In this document: piece by piece, positions 12,501 to 24,397 of the stretch | Numbering within the stretch: position 1 is the stretch's first letter | Layout of the letters: each line of letters opens with the position of its first letter | Assembly: GCA_016081115.2 (NCBI GenBank) | Contig: JABTTQ020002181.1 | Span: forward strand, 186,001-250,000 | Direction: 5' to 3' | Source: Rehmannia glutinosa | Lineage: Eukaryota; Streptophyta; Magnoliopsida; Lamiales; Orobanchaceae | DNA length: 64,000 nt | Made by a program: the position numbers and the translations under genes | The notes under the pieces: model-generated | Databases searched by the model: none | What the model saw: only the letters and a program-made list of their open reading frames with translations | Told to the model about the DNA's origin: nothing

Positions 12501-13526
12501 TGTTGGAAATTTGGTTTTGACAAAGTGGGTGTCGACCCGACTTTGACCAAATTTTCGATGGCAAAGAATTTAATTTTAGAGGAATTAAATTATATATTAT
12601 TAATCTAAGTTTCGAGTAGATGGTCGTAGTATTTTTATTTCTCAAAATCAAATTTCGGTGAGTGAGAAATTCATACACGAAGTTGGCCACAAGAATGGGC
12701 ATTATGCAAAGGGAGTTGAAAGGTTTTTTCTTCATCCCGCATAGATTATAAAGCAAAGTTTATCCTAGTTTATAAACTAGAAGATGTTATTAGTTGGATA
12801 TACTATAACATAAGTGGATGATCACAAATGGGCCACACACGCGTGCACACCCGCCCGCCCGGCCTTGGGCCTTGGGCTAGGCCGGCCCTTTGGGCCTGGG
12901 TCTAGTGGATTGTCCCAGATTCAAGTGACTGCTGGGCTGCCCAATGAACCTGGTTGCAGGTGTCCAGATTTGTAAGTGTCTGTTGGAGTCGTATCTCCTC
13001 AAATAATGGCATTGATAGGGTTTTAACCCCCCAGAAAGTGGTCATCATTGTGGTTGTAACACCTGGTTGTTATAAGGAAGGTTAATGCACATTAACTTAC
13101 CATGATTAATTCCCTGCAAGTGGATGTTTGCTTCCTATATATAGCATGGTTCATTGCAGATTTAACACACAGAAAATTCGCATATCTCTCTGCATATTTC
13201 TAAGGTGTCATTAAAAGTGTCATAACATTTCGAAGAACACTTCATTCTGCATTCGAGTCCAACCAGTTCTCGCTCCTTCAAGTTCGAAAGGTGCTTTTGT
13301 GTCAGTGGTGCTACTGTACAGAAAAGAGGTTAAACCGTTTTATCTTTAGGGACATTACGTCGTACCGTGAGCACTAGGGACATATTTGTCTTGCGGAAAG
13401 AGTACACTCGACTCGGTTTTTGTTTTTCAAGTTGTAATAGTCAGATTCTTTTTCTTTGTAATTTTCTTTTCTGTTTGTAAAAACCATTGTTGAAGGCTTC
13501 CCGTTGTAATCACTTTGTATTCAACA
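12501..13526 (+). repeat. 3' LTR of copia element A
   Basis: This LTR is 1026 bases and is preceded by a GGGGGAT purine tract. It starts TGTTGGAAAT and ends TTCAACA, followed by the target duplication AATAT. The RNase H reading ends about 575 bases upstream, at 11925. Confidence 0.92.
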
Positions 13527-14547
13527 AATATAAAACATGTGAAATTGTGATTGAGAGCGCGTTCCCATAAGCATTTTATTTAAAAAAATGTAAATTTGAA
13601 ATAAAGAGGACATTTTTCATACTTGTCATTCTAATCAATATTTCAAAATTTTGATTTCCATACAAAGCCTTATTTTTATTAATAAATTAGTTTAAGGTTG
13701 TGATTGACAATTCTACATTCAATAATAACTAGAACAACACCTGTGTGTTACACGGGATATTGCCAAAAGATAGTTTTTATAGGATATTCAAAATATTAAT
13801 TAGAAATATTAAAAAAAATTTCAAAATTTAGAAGAGTATCATACAAATCGTTCACTTCGAGTTTTGAAAAATTTCTTTGTAAACTATATTAATAAAAATA
13901 TCAAGTGTCGTCATTGTGTTTTGGCGTTTAAAAAATCACTTAGTTAATTGTGTTAATTTTATTAAATAAAGTATCCAATAAAAATATCTTCCATTATTTT
14001 TAAAATTTCTATAAGATTTAAATAGGTAAATAAAAACTATTTATTTAGCTTTGCACACAATGTAGTTGGGTAAAATCACTTCAATTAAATTTGCATAATA
14101 TTTGGTAAGAAACAAATAAATTTATTATTAATAAATTTAAATTGTTTGTTTAATTAATTATTTGTGTTTTTACTTGTCAATATATATCGTGTCGAAGAAT
14201 TTTCGATTCGCTAAAAAAAATTCTATAGATATAATCTTTGATTTTTTTTGTTTGTTTGTTACCTTTTAGATTATGTATACATGTATAGATAGAATCTCTC
14301 ATTTACAAAAATAATAGATTGTATAGAAAGAATCCTTGATTTTTAGGATTAAATGTTATCTTTTAGATTATATATGGAAAGTATGAAAAATATATATTTA
14401 GGGTTACCACATGGATAAATATGAAGTCGCCACGTGGATTTGAGAGAATGAGGAGTTGCCACGTCTCTCAGAGTAGTGAGGTGATGACATGTGGCACCTT
14501 TATTTTTTTCTTTTAGTATATAGGGATGATATAAGAGATAATTACAA
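13527..14547. other. AT-rich spacer with possible decayed non-autonomous element
   Basis: There is no coding signal. The segment at 13700-13765 (AACACCTGTGTGTTACACGGG) and the 14400-14520 part with repeated CCACATG / CCACGTGG / GCCACGTC / ACATGTGGCACC words and a TTTAGTATATAGGG end resemble the borders of common plant Helitron-like or MITE repeats. I could not define both ends, so no element is claimed. Confidence 0.3.
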
Positions 14548-14555
14548 AAGATACC

Positions 14556-15268
14556 CTAGGAGTGTACACGGTTCGGTTAAACGGCCGAACCAAACCGAAA
14601 CTGAAAATTCAGTTCGATTACCAAAAATTTTGGTTCGGTTTTTGGTTTTCATTTTTCCGAATTTTTGGTTTTCGGTTCGGTTCTGATTATAGGGTTTGGT
14701 TGGCCGAACCGAAATGAAAACTGAATTTTATTTTATTTTAATTTTAATTTTTTTTATTAATAAAAATATTCTCAAACACATGAACGAAAGAAAAGGGAAA
14801 GAACTAGAAGCTCAACGTCTTTCAGGAGAGTCTCGACTCTCAATCCACAGTCCAACCACACCTCTGTTTTGGTTGCTTGCCGTCTCCATAAGTCTAAGGA
14901 TTCAATCACATATTTATAAGGTATTTCAAAACCCTAGCCCCCAAAATTTTCGAACGCCACTCTGATTAAGATTTAAGAGGTAATTAGTCCGATTTCTATA
15001 TGCTTTAGGTTGCTCTTGAGGTTCTACAATCGGTAGCTAGGTGAAGTATATGCAGCAACAATGGGCACCACGCTGCAAACGTTTTTTTTTGTTTTTTTAA
15101 TCAAAAAATTTCGGTTCACCTTGGACCGAATTGGAAATCGAAAATTTGATTCAGTTAAAACCGAACTGGAATAAAAAAACTTCAGTTCGATTTTCGGTTA
15201 TGATTTTTGGCTAACCGAATTACCGGTTAACCAAAATTTCAGTTCGGTTTGGCCGAACAAACACCCCT
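14556..15268. mobile_element. Non-autonomous hAT-like MITE with AACCGAAC subterminal repeats
   Basis: The termini are inverted and imperfect: left AGGAGTGTACACGGTTCGG, right (reverse complement) AGGGGTGTTTGTTCGGCC. Both subterminal zones (14570-14715 and 15105-15255) are dense in AACCGAA/TTCGGTT words in both orientations. The flanking 8-mers AAGATACC (14548-14555) and AAGACACC (15269-15276) differ by one base and restore a continuous target sequence. An 8-bp duplication fits hAT. The middle (14775-15060) is of higher complexity, has a leader-like look and may be captured sequence; no protein was recognised. The element sits inside an older repeat whose arms are the ATAATTACAAAA words at about 14538 and the TTTTTTGTAATTATCC word at about 15520. 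Confidence 0.7.
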
Positions 15269-15542
15269 AAGACACCATGAGGTTTGGGCTAATTACAAAA
15301 AAATCAGAGATGTTTCAAAATTACAAAAAGCCCCCTAAAGTTTGATTATGTCTTAAATTTAAGAGGGTAATTGTTATATTTCTAAAAATACTATAGGTGT
15401 TTTTGAAATATTTTTTGCTTATGAAGGGAGAAATGTAAGTGAAATCAAACCTCAATGGGTTTTTTATAATATTCAAAAATATCTGGGTTTTTTTGTAACT
15501 AACTCGAACCTCAAGAAATTTTTTGTAATTATCCCCATAAAT

Positions 15543-18500
15543 TGTCACGCCCCAAACGTGACGCGACAACGATCAATCACTTAAACAGAAATAAATCAAC
15601 AGTCTAAACCAAAGATACAAAACTCCAAGTAAAATAGAGTCTAATGCAAATGAATTAAAATAAACACGAGTACAAATTACATCTTAAAGTCGGCGGTATC
15701 CGAAAACAACCCAAAAGATTATCGAATTAACTTACGAGTCAACGAAAATAAAATGAAGGAGTCCAACAACAAATAAAAGTAAAAGGAAATGTCGCTCCTC
15801 ATTCTTGATAGGGATTCAATCTGCAGTAGGTTCGATGTCTTGGCGAACTCTTCATCTAAAGGTTAGAAAACGAGGAGGGAATGAGACGAGAAATCTCGGT
15901 GGATGGGGTGATCGTGTGCAAGTGTGGCGATATAAATAGTTAATGCGAGAAAACGGTTGTATGAAAACGCGTGAGGTATGATGCATGTGTTCACACATAG
16001 TCCACAAGCGTCGTGATAAATATATTAAGTAATATACTTATACGATTTAAGAAAACGATTCGTGGTCACGCAGGCATTATGGTTCAAGCAAGACATGGGG
16101 ATTGCGTCGATGTGTAGCGCCAATCCTATACAAGACAATTAGTGGTTGCGTCTCGATATGTAGCGCCAACCCGTGCGTTCAACTCCTAGGAATCGTGTGG
16201 ATCGGGCAAACGATTCCTTTGTTCTTCCTTGTAACTCCCCGTTCATGATGGTCAAAAACCTTGTCACCTTATCGCTCGTAGGCAAAGACAAAATCCACGT
16301 TGGAGCTAGCAAGGCTCGGATTCGTCATAATCATGATTATACCTCAAGTACTACGACCCGCTTCCCTTGGACAAACTTCGTCCCTCGGTTGCGGGATTAG
16401 GGCGATGGGGCGGAGAGTGGAATAGCGGCCGAGCTGCCGGTTCCATCCCCCGACGTATCCATTCCCATTGTGAGCTCGACACACCAAGTTGACTCATGCA
16501 GGAAATTAAGTACACGTTCAGGTAGTCAACCAGGCAGTCGAGTATTATTGATTCGGGAAGCAATTCATGAAAAGTTCTCAAATTTTGCACAAAATAGTTT
16601 TGGCGTTGGTGGAGTTATTGGGATGAAGATAATTATCGGGAGGATAAGTAGTCTTCGATATCTTAAGGATTAGGAGGAACATAGGTCCCGTTATAGATTC
16701 GAAATCGCGAGACGAGAAAGTCGCCCCGCGATCGGTTATTAATCGGTCAAGACGATCCGATAAGTCAAGGAATTTTTAAGAAAATAAAATATTTTAATTA
16801 AATATTAAAGTAAGAGGGTCCAGGGCTGTTTCTTTAAAAGAAAATAATTTGAGTTAGGTCCTTATTAAAATAAAATTTACAATTAGCCCCGCTTTGTAAA
16901 AACCAATACTTTTGGGGTTAAAAGTTAAATAAATAAATGTCCCGACCTTGAAAAATTATGAGGTCAGTTCCTAAATTCTCTAAATTGTTCAGAGATTCAG
17001 GTTTTTAAAGTTTTGAGGTCGAGTTTTTATAAAATTCTCACATTGGCCCCAAATTTGTTAAAATTGTCATTTCGGGCCCTAAGTTTAAAATAATCGGAAC
17101 TCACAAACCGGAAGGGCTTTTAATGTGATTCCAGTTGGAAAATGTCACTAAGGTTAGTGGGATATTGGAACAAAAACAGTTTTAAAACGTCATAAGTATA
17201 GGTCCCTTAACTTTTGAAAATCTCATTTTTGTCCCATTTTGAAATAATTGCCTTTAAGGCTTTGGGGTCCAATTGTTATGAAATTTGAACCTTGGGTCCA
17301 AAATATAATTATGTTATAGGTAAATTAGTATTTCCAGGTGCATGGGCTGCATAAGTCCTGGAAATTTCATTTGGGTCCTCAAGTTAAATCTTTTACAATT
17401 TGGTCCCTCAAGTTTTATAAAATTACTTTCCAAGCTCTAAACACTTGGATTTTTGGAATACACTTAAAATATGTTATTTCCAGTCCCTTAAGAGTTAAAA
17501 TTTCAAGTTTTAAATTAGGGTCTGGTACAGTTTCGAAATTTGCAAATTAGCCCTTAAACTTCTCAAATTTTACAATCTAGTCCTTGGGCTTTTAAGGGTT
17601 GATTTTATTTATCTAAAAACTCTTAAAACTTTATTAAAATGTCAAAACATAATTTTTGAACCTGAGTACAGTCCCAAAAATCGAAAATTACAGAGGGGTC
17701 CCTTAAGTTTTATTTTCTTGCAATTAAGTCTACCAACTTTCCATTTTTATATTTTAAGTCCAAAAATCGAAATTTAATCAATTATGCTCGACTTTTCCAG
17801 GTTATAAATCATTCAAAAACATAGATTACAAGAGTCATAAATATACATATCCATTTCATGCAAGCATTCATCAAGTACAACAATAAAGTGTACATGTATG
17901 TCCTATTTTTCGATAAATCGCATTTTTGAGCAACACTTGAGAATTTTTCCACTAGATACAAGAAAATAGCATGCAATACATAATATATATCTCAAGTGCT
18001 CAATAACAAAATACTACATGCATATTTTCAATTTAAAACACCTAGAAGTTGAAAGGATTTTTCCACCCACCTCGTAGTAGTTTCTCGGGTTGATCTAAAA
18101 TGTGGTCTTCTTCCTTGAATCAACTTCTTGACTCAAACTCTTGAAGATCAGCCCCTAAATGGTATCCAAACCATAGTTTGGTGTTAAAATTAAAGTCTCA
18201 AGTCTAAAGAAAATATACTAGTACCAAATGGTTACTACTCACCTTAATATCTTCAAGTAGTCTCAAAAATGGAAATTTTCCTTCAAGCCTCTAACCTCCA
18301 CTTGAGATGATGTAGGTCAGCCCCTAAGCTCCAAAAATTCATATTCTTGAGTCAAAAATTAATTCTTCATGTTGTCAAGAGAAAAATATTAAAACCATAA
18401 TTTTCTCACCTTAATAATGTGTAGTCTTGAATTTCCTCTTCAAGTTTGTAGTCAAATCTAGGTCTCTAATTCTTCAAGAAATTTCTCTAGGAGTACCTCA

Positions 18501-19500
18501 ACAAGAAGGATTCAACATTATTAGATGGTGAAGGTATAAGGTTGAGTATTGGAGAAGAAAAATAGAGTTGGGAGAAATGAAGATTTTTTTTTTACCTTAT
18601 GCTTGAAGAATTTGATCCTTTAGAGAGGAAAATGGAAGCAAGTCTTGTGTTTTTATGATAATTTTGAAATGAAGAGTATTGGTTGATAAAGAAAAAAAAT
18701 AACAAAAATGATTGATTCCCCTAAGACAAGGAGCCAAAAGTTGGAGGGAATAATAATCATGGTGTTGGTATTTTTATTTATTAGAATTTGGTGGAAAGAA
18801 AAGTTTGTCTCTCCTTTAGGCATGTGACCAAAAATTGGGGAATAATAATATATATGTATATATATATATATATATATAATTGTAGGTCTTGAAAAGAATA
18901 TGTAACAACCTCCCCATTTATAATGGGAAATTTTCGAATTTTTAAAAAAATATAAAAAAATAAATTTTTTTTTAAAGAAAATAAAAGTATAAATATCTAT
19001 AATTAAATATTTAAAAATTTAAAAATTAATCCCCATTTTAAGGGATAATTTTCGAAATATTTTTTTAAATATATATATTTTTTTATACAAAATTGAAAGA
19101 AAATAAAATGTATAAATATTTATAATTAAATATTTAGAAATTTAAAAATTAAAGATGCAAAATAAGAAATTCGTTTTATCTCTCTTTTTTTTTTAAAATT
19201 GATTGGGAAATTGGTTGGGATGAATTATAGAATAAGATAAAATATTAGGATAAGGATTGGAATGTACTTCTAAATTGTTGGTGGTCTAATATTCCTAAAG
19301 TAGTAGTCATTCGATCAAGTATTAATACTAGAGGAAGAATATAAAATTGCTAAGCTCTAAAAATACGAAATGCGTAATTGACGTTGGAAGAAATAAATAA
19401 AAATAGAGTCGAGTTTCATTAATAATAGGTTTGTGATACATAACCGAATGAATAATCACTACATAACACCGAATCTCACGTTAAAATTCGGGGTCTCACA
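15543..19500. mobile_element. Large solo-LTR-like unit, about 4 kb
   Basis: The unit starts TGTCACGCCCC and ends GGGGTCTCACA, an imperfect 11-base inverted terminus with TG...CA ends. It is flanked by the 5-bp duplication TAAAT (15538-15542 and 19501-19505). TG/CA ends plus a 5-bp duplication are the marks of LTR integration. I find no internal direct repeat of the first few hundred bases and no gag or pol, so this is most simply a solo LTR of a gypsy family with very long LTRs; a large non-coding derivative (LARD-like) is the alternative. A (TA)n run lies at 18847-18878. Confidence 0.7.
16850..17780. repeat. Degenerate phrase repeat inside the 4-kb unit
   Basis: The words GGTCC(C)TTAAGTTTT, AAATTTGGTCC and TTTTAAAATT recur irregularly every 40-80 bases, with a shared pattern of a GGTCC-type core followed by an AAGTTTTNAAAATT tail. 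The copies are too diverged to give a fixed unit. No coding potential was seen. Confidence 0.55.
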
Positions 19501-19754
19501 TAAATGATGCCATTAATTCATAAAAATATTATTATCCATTCAATATATATTCCCTCACCCAAGGCCGACCCTGATCTTTATGGGGCCCATGGCAAAAAGA
19601 AAAAAAAGGGGCCCTTAAATAGTGCAACACCTACAAGCATATAAGGAAAAATAAGTATCAAATAATTAAAGAAAAAACTTTAGATCTTCTAGCATTTTTA
19701 GAAACAAAATCATCAATAAGGTCTTCGTGATCAAGTTTTTCCAACATCTCATTT

Positions 19755-21434
19755 TCAATGCATAAAATTGCTAACTCGTTTAATCTTTCTTGGGACATAG
19801 TTGAATGCAAGTACGATTTTATCAATTAGTTTTGAAAAACTTCTTTCTGCAGATGCTACAGTAACCGGTATAGTTAACAAAATTCTGTATGCAATAGACA
19901 CATTTGGAAAATAATCTAAAGCTTTGACACACTCAAGAATTTCAATGGCAGACTTTGTTTCTCTTGGTAAACACATTTGTAGCACTTGCAATTCAAAAAA
20001 TAAATTATCAGCATCAATGTCAAATTTGTCACTCTGTTTTAGGGCTGCCTCAAGATTAGCACAACATTCATGTAATCTATTCTCATCCAATGAATACAAC
20101 TTCTTAGTATTAAACAAAAAACCAAACAAATTTTCAAAAACTCCCAATTGTTCAAAATCTACTCTTTAAAGATGAAATAGAAATATCCACTACAACAACA
20201 CAATAGTTAATCCTAAAAGACTCCTCAGCAGATTGTGAAATCTCCTCATGATGGCAATTTTCATCAAACTGTTTTTTCCTATGTGTTTTACGTTTTTGAG
20301 GAAAAATAGGACCAATTTTCATTTTTGATGCAAGCTCTTTCGCTAATAACATAGATGACTGAAACCCTTCTTTTATGTATGTTTCAAAATAAGAAATCAA
20401 GCCTTTTAAAATACTTATTGCAGCATCAATTTTCATATCTTCTGATTGTAATTTTGTGCTAATCAAATCAATTTTCTTCAAAATATTATGACATATAGTC
20501 ATGCCTAATAAAAATTCAAAACTCTATAGTTCATGAGTTGCTAAAGACTCAGCCTCACTCCTAGTTTTGATATCTTCATTAACTCTCGGTAATTCAAATA
20601 AAGCTTCTCTTATCTCATTAGGTTGAGTTATTATGGATGTAATTTTATTAACATGACTTTTCCACCTTGTTGATAATGGTTTTAAAGTTAATTGATGAAC
20701 ATGATCTTGTAAAATCTTCCATCATTTTGTAGAACCAACAAATAAAGTATACTTGCGTTGCACAACTCCAAAAAATGAGATAGCTTTAACACAAGAATTT
20801 GCCATATCACATACTGTTAAATTAAGAGAATGACAAGCACATGGCATATAAAATGCTCTTGGATTGATTTCAAGAAATCTATTTTGTTCACCTTGATTTT
20901 TTCCTTTTATATTAGCTCCATTATCATAACATTGTCCTCTCACATTATCAATATCAAGCTCAAGTGATTCTAAAACATATTGTAATTCATTAAAAAGCGC
21001 TAATCTAGATGTATCATCCACTTTTAAAAACTCTATAAAATATTCATCTACCTTTATTGGACAACTTAACATATCAACACACCGAATTATTAATGTCATT
21101 TGTTCATTGTGACTTGTATCTGAAGTGCAATCAAGTATCACTAAAAAATATTTTGCCTCTTTTATTTTTTTAATGATAGCACCTCTTACTTTAGAGCCTA
21201 ATATTGAAATCAACTAATTTTGAATCTTATGACTAAGGTAATGATAATAAATTTCCTTGTTTTGAATACGTCTAAAATGTTCTTGCATTAATTAGTTCAA
21301 GTAACCCCAAAAAATTACCATTATTATCTTGGTAAATCTTTTCATTATCTCCACGAAAAGCCAAATTACGTTTAGCAAGACATTTCACAACATAAATAAT
21401 TCTTGTTAAAACTAATTTCCAATGTTCTTTCTCT
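19755..21434 (-). pseudogene. hAT transposase, catalytic (DUF4371) and C-terminal dimerisation parts
   Basis: Reading leftward on the minus strand: 21430-21272 gives EHWKLVLTRIIYVVKCLAKRNLAFRG; 21213-20722 gives the RNase H-like core with FLVILDCTSDTSHNEQM (first catalytic Asp), VRGQCYDNGANIKG (second acidic box) and the PCACHSLNL box; 20502-20152 is a helical insertion-domain segment; 20147-19755 ends with PNVSIAYRILLTIPVTVASAERSFSKL, the hAT C-terminal dimerisation signature. Stops lie between the segments (for example about 21216 and 20525). The family is the plant TTF-type/ZMYM-like hAT group. Confidence 0.88.
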
Positions 21435-22033
21435 TTTTTAATTGAGTGAGTCGCTTGTGAGACTGTCTCACGGGTTTGGACCTGTGAGACGGAGCTCCAA
21501 CAACCAAGTCCAAACCCATAACAAAATCCAAAACCAAAAAAAAAAAAAAATGGATTTCGCATTCTCTCTCTCTTTCTTCTCCAACTCCTCTCTTCGCACC
21601 ATGCTACTGCCGCACAAGTCACGATGCTACTTTCGCTCCATCGCTTCTACCACCAAGCGGATCAGTTAAATTGACAGTCCGTTCAGTTACGTCGATTAAG
21701 GTTTCGAGACAACGATGTGGTTTGATTTTCTTGTTCTTGCTTTTTAATTTGGTTGGTCGGTTTCTGCTAATCTTTAGAGGCAATTGGGTTAGTGGAGATT
21801 TTATTAATGTTCATGGTATAGTCTTATGTGTCATGCGTGTGGAAAAACAGCTTGAGATTTTGTTTGCAAATGGTGGATTTTTTTTTATTATCAAAAATGG
21901 CCTCTTTTTGGTGGGTTTCTTCTTATTCTTGTTCTTATATTATTGTTGTTCCAGTGGGGTATGAATGGAGTTTTTCCTTGGCTTGATCATTTTGGTGGAT
22001 ATTATCTCAATTGTGTACTTCTTTGAATTGACA

Positions 22034-22460
22034 AAAATTTGTGTAAGACAGTCGCACGGTGCGACAGGTGATACATTTAGTGTAAAAAGTAGTGTTCTAA
22101 AAAGCGTTAGACGCTAGTCGGACGGTAGGCTGGAGTCTAGCACCTAGGCGGAGCCTGAGCGGGTTTAGGCGGGACCTGGGCGGGTTAGGCGGGGCCTAAT
22201 CGAAAAAAAACTATAGGCGGACAAGGGGGGCCTAGCGCCTAGGCAGGGAGTAATCGGGGCTAGGCGTGGATTTTTGGAATAGTGGTAAAAAGTGATACTT
22301 TTGTGGTAAAAGTGATATATTGTCTAAATACACTAAACTTAAGTGCATTCAGATAATGTGTCACTTTTTTACACTAAAAGTATCACATTTTATACTAAAA
22401 GTATCACTTTTTACCCTAAAAGTGCAATCCGTCGCACCATGTGTCCGTCTTACAAAAGAT
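22034..22460. mobile_element. Small MITE nested in the MULE-like element
   Basis: The left end TGTAAGACAGTCGCACGGTGCGAC and the right end, reversed, TGTAAGACGGACACATGGTGCGAC form imperfect inverted termini about 25 bases long. Just inside each end is a mirrored zone of GATAC(A/T)TTT / AAAAGTGATAC words. Its core (22095-22270) is a GC-rich tract repeating CTAGGCG / TAGGCGGG. No duplication could be fixed with confidence. Confidence 0.6.
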
Positions 22461-22739
22461 CTACTCGACTTAAATTATGGTTCATTGACTGTTGGTTAAA
22501 TTGGTTCAACTTCGTTTGATGATCAATTGCAATTCAGGAATGAAGAGAATAATACAGATTTTGGAAATATTTTGAGAAAGTTATATGCAAGTGGAGTTCG
22601 AAGGAGAATAAGTTTTTGAGGCAGCTTTGACGGTATATGTTATAGTCATCACAACTATTGGCCTTCCTTCATGGCTATAAAATTCTAGGGTTTAAAGTCG
22701 ATCATACTTTTCAATTGGAAATATTATGTGTGTATTGAA

Positions 22740-23790
22740 TTACTTTTAGATTAAATATAAAATTATTCTAGAAAAAATAGAAAGTTACTTTTGGGTCAAA
22801 AGGTTATATTTTTAGAGTGAAAAATAATACTTTTCATATGAAAAGAAAAATGAAGTAAATTGATTTATATCAGTGGTGTATTGAAATACTTTCCTATTAA
22901 ACATGATTTTTTTATACAATAAATAAAATATCATACTTTTGGGTTAAAAGGTTATACTTTTGGGGTGAAAATTAATACTTTTTAACCGAAAAGAAAATTA
23001 AGTAAATTGATTCCAAATGGCCATCGTGACATTAGTGGTGTATTTAAACACTAAAGAAAATTATTCTACAAGAAATAGAAATCATACTTTTGGAGGAAAA
23101 AAATATACTTTTGGGGTAAAAAGTCATACTTTTCAAATGAACAGAAAAATTAAATAATTTTATACGAAGTAGCCATCATGATATCTAGTTGTGCATTAAA
23201 ATATATTTCTAGTTAAACATATAATTATTTTACAAAAAATAAAAAGTCATACTTTTTGGGTTAAAATGTCATACTTTTGGTGTGAAAAATAATACATTTC
23301 AACTAAAAAGAAAAAAATAAGTAAATTGATTCCAAATGGCGATCATGATATCTAGTGGTATATTAAAACACTTTTCCATTAAAAAAATTATCCTAAAAGA
23401 AATAGAAAGTTGTACTTTTGGGGTGAAGTAATATTTTTCAACGTAAAAAGAAATATCAAATAAATTAATTCCAAGCGGACATCATAATATATAGTGTAAT
23501 ATTAAACACTTTTCTATTTGAAAAAAATCTGCACGAAGTAGAAAGTCATACTTTTGGGGTTAAAAAGTCATTCTTTTTGGTGAAAAAGTAATACTTTTCA
23601 ACTAAAGAGAAAAATTATGTAAATTTATTTCAAACGGCCATGGTGTTGATATCTAGTGGTGTATTGAAACACTTTTATATTAAAAAAAATTTATTTTACA
23701 AGAAATAGAAAGCCATACTTTTGGGTTAAAAAGTAATACCTTTCTATTAAAAAGTTATACTTTTAGAGTAAAAAATAATATTATAAAAAT
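22740..23790. repeat. Tandem array, about 140-165-bp unit, seven diverged copies
   Basis: The unit is recognised by GAAATAGAAAGTCATACTTTTGG followed by GTGAAAAATAATACTTTTCAACT, AAATTGATTCCAAATGGCC and ATCTAGTGGTGTATTAAAACAC. Copies begin near 22770, 22922, 23073, 23238, 23398, 23535 and 23700. They are substantially diverged and AT-rich. The array lies wholly within the MULE-like element. No coding potential was seen. Confidence 0.8.
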
Positions 23791-24397
23791 ACCACCACCC
23801 CATAGAAATATTATTCTGCCGCTTTGTTATTATAAAATACAACTGTGTCCTAATAACGATGATTCGCCTCCTAATATTACAAATTAATTTGTACCAAATT
23901 GATATATTTCTTATTCTACCAGAAGATATACATGTCCACCTACAAGTATTTTGCCACGTATAACTATTTTGTAATTGAGTTCGTGGCACGCACTTGCTTA
24001 TGAATAAAAATTAATAATCAAAGCAAGATTTTTGATTTTTATTCTAATTTTAAAATTCAATAGCTAAATAATGAATTGAATGTTGAACATGACATCTAAA
24101 ACTAGTAGCAATCAACAACATGGGTCCCACTATTAGTTGTTTTGTCGAGTGAGAATGAATTTTGCTAGTAATGTGGGCTTATAAGTTATAAAGTGGTTTT
24201 GAACTGCGGGTCCAAAAGTTGTGGGGCTAAAAAAGGAGAAAAAATATTGATCCGCATACATAGGATAGGAAAGAGCGGTAAGACACGTCACTATATATCC
24301 ACCACCGCCCCAAATTTTTAAAGAAAGCCCGCGGGTTGTTGGATATTGGATCCGTCTCACAGAATTAGACCCGTGAGACAGTCTTATAATTTTTGCC

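Larger units (their letters stand above)
7691..13526 (+). mobile_element. Ty1/copia retrotransposon A, two LTRs, decayed
   Basis: Two long direct repeats (7691-8747 and 12501-13526) enclose 3.75 kb. The element is flanked by the 5-bp duplication AATAT (7686-7690 and 13527-13531), so it is a complete insertion. The 3' LTR starts with canonical TGTTGG; the 5' LTR has TATTGG, one substitution. Both end TTCAACA. A purine-rich ATGTGGGGGAT just before the 3' LTR is the likely polypurine tract. I see no clear initiator-Met primer site after the 5' LTR. The internal region is short for a full copia element (usually 4-5 kb): gag and the integrase core are not recognisable, while the integrase C-terminal part, RT and RNase H remain in copia order with stops and frameshifts. 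Confidence 0.92.
21444..24397. mobile_element. MULE-like non-autonomous element with 9-bp TSD, inside the hAT
   Basis: This element is flanked by the perfect 9-mer TTTTTAATT (21435-21443 and 24398-24406), the duplication length of Mutator-like elements. Both ends carry the inverted repeat AAGACTGTCTCACGGGT...CTGTGAGACGGA (left 21455-21492; right, reversed, 24352-24386). The right outer end, read inward, starts GGCAAAAATTATAAGACTG; the left outer end is more diverged. It carries no transposase. Inside are a leader-like plus-strand segment (21550-22000), a nested MITE (about 22034-22460), a possible captured exon near 22540-22620 (preceded by CAATTCAG, a splice-acceptor-like word) and a 150-bp repeat array. 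It interrupts the hAT transposase reading between its zinc finger and catalytic core. Confidence 0.82.

Noticed and set aside
21671..21964. 97-codon plus-strand frame in the MULE-like element as a gene
   Set aside because: Composition is Phe/Leu-rich from T-rich DNA, with no motif; it lies in intron-like sequence.
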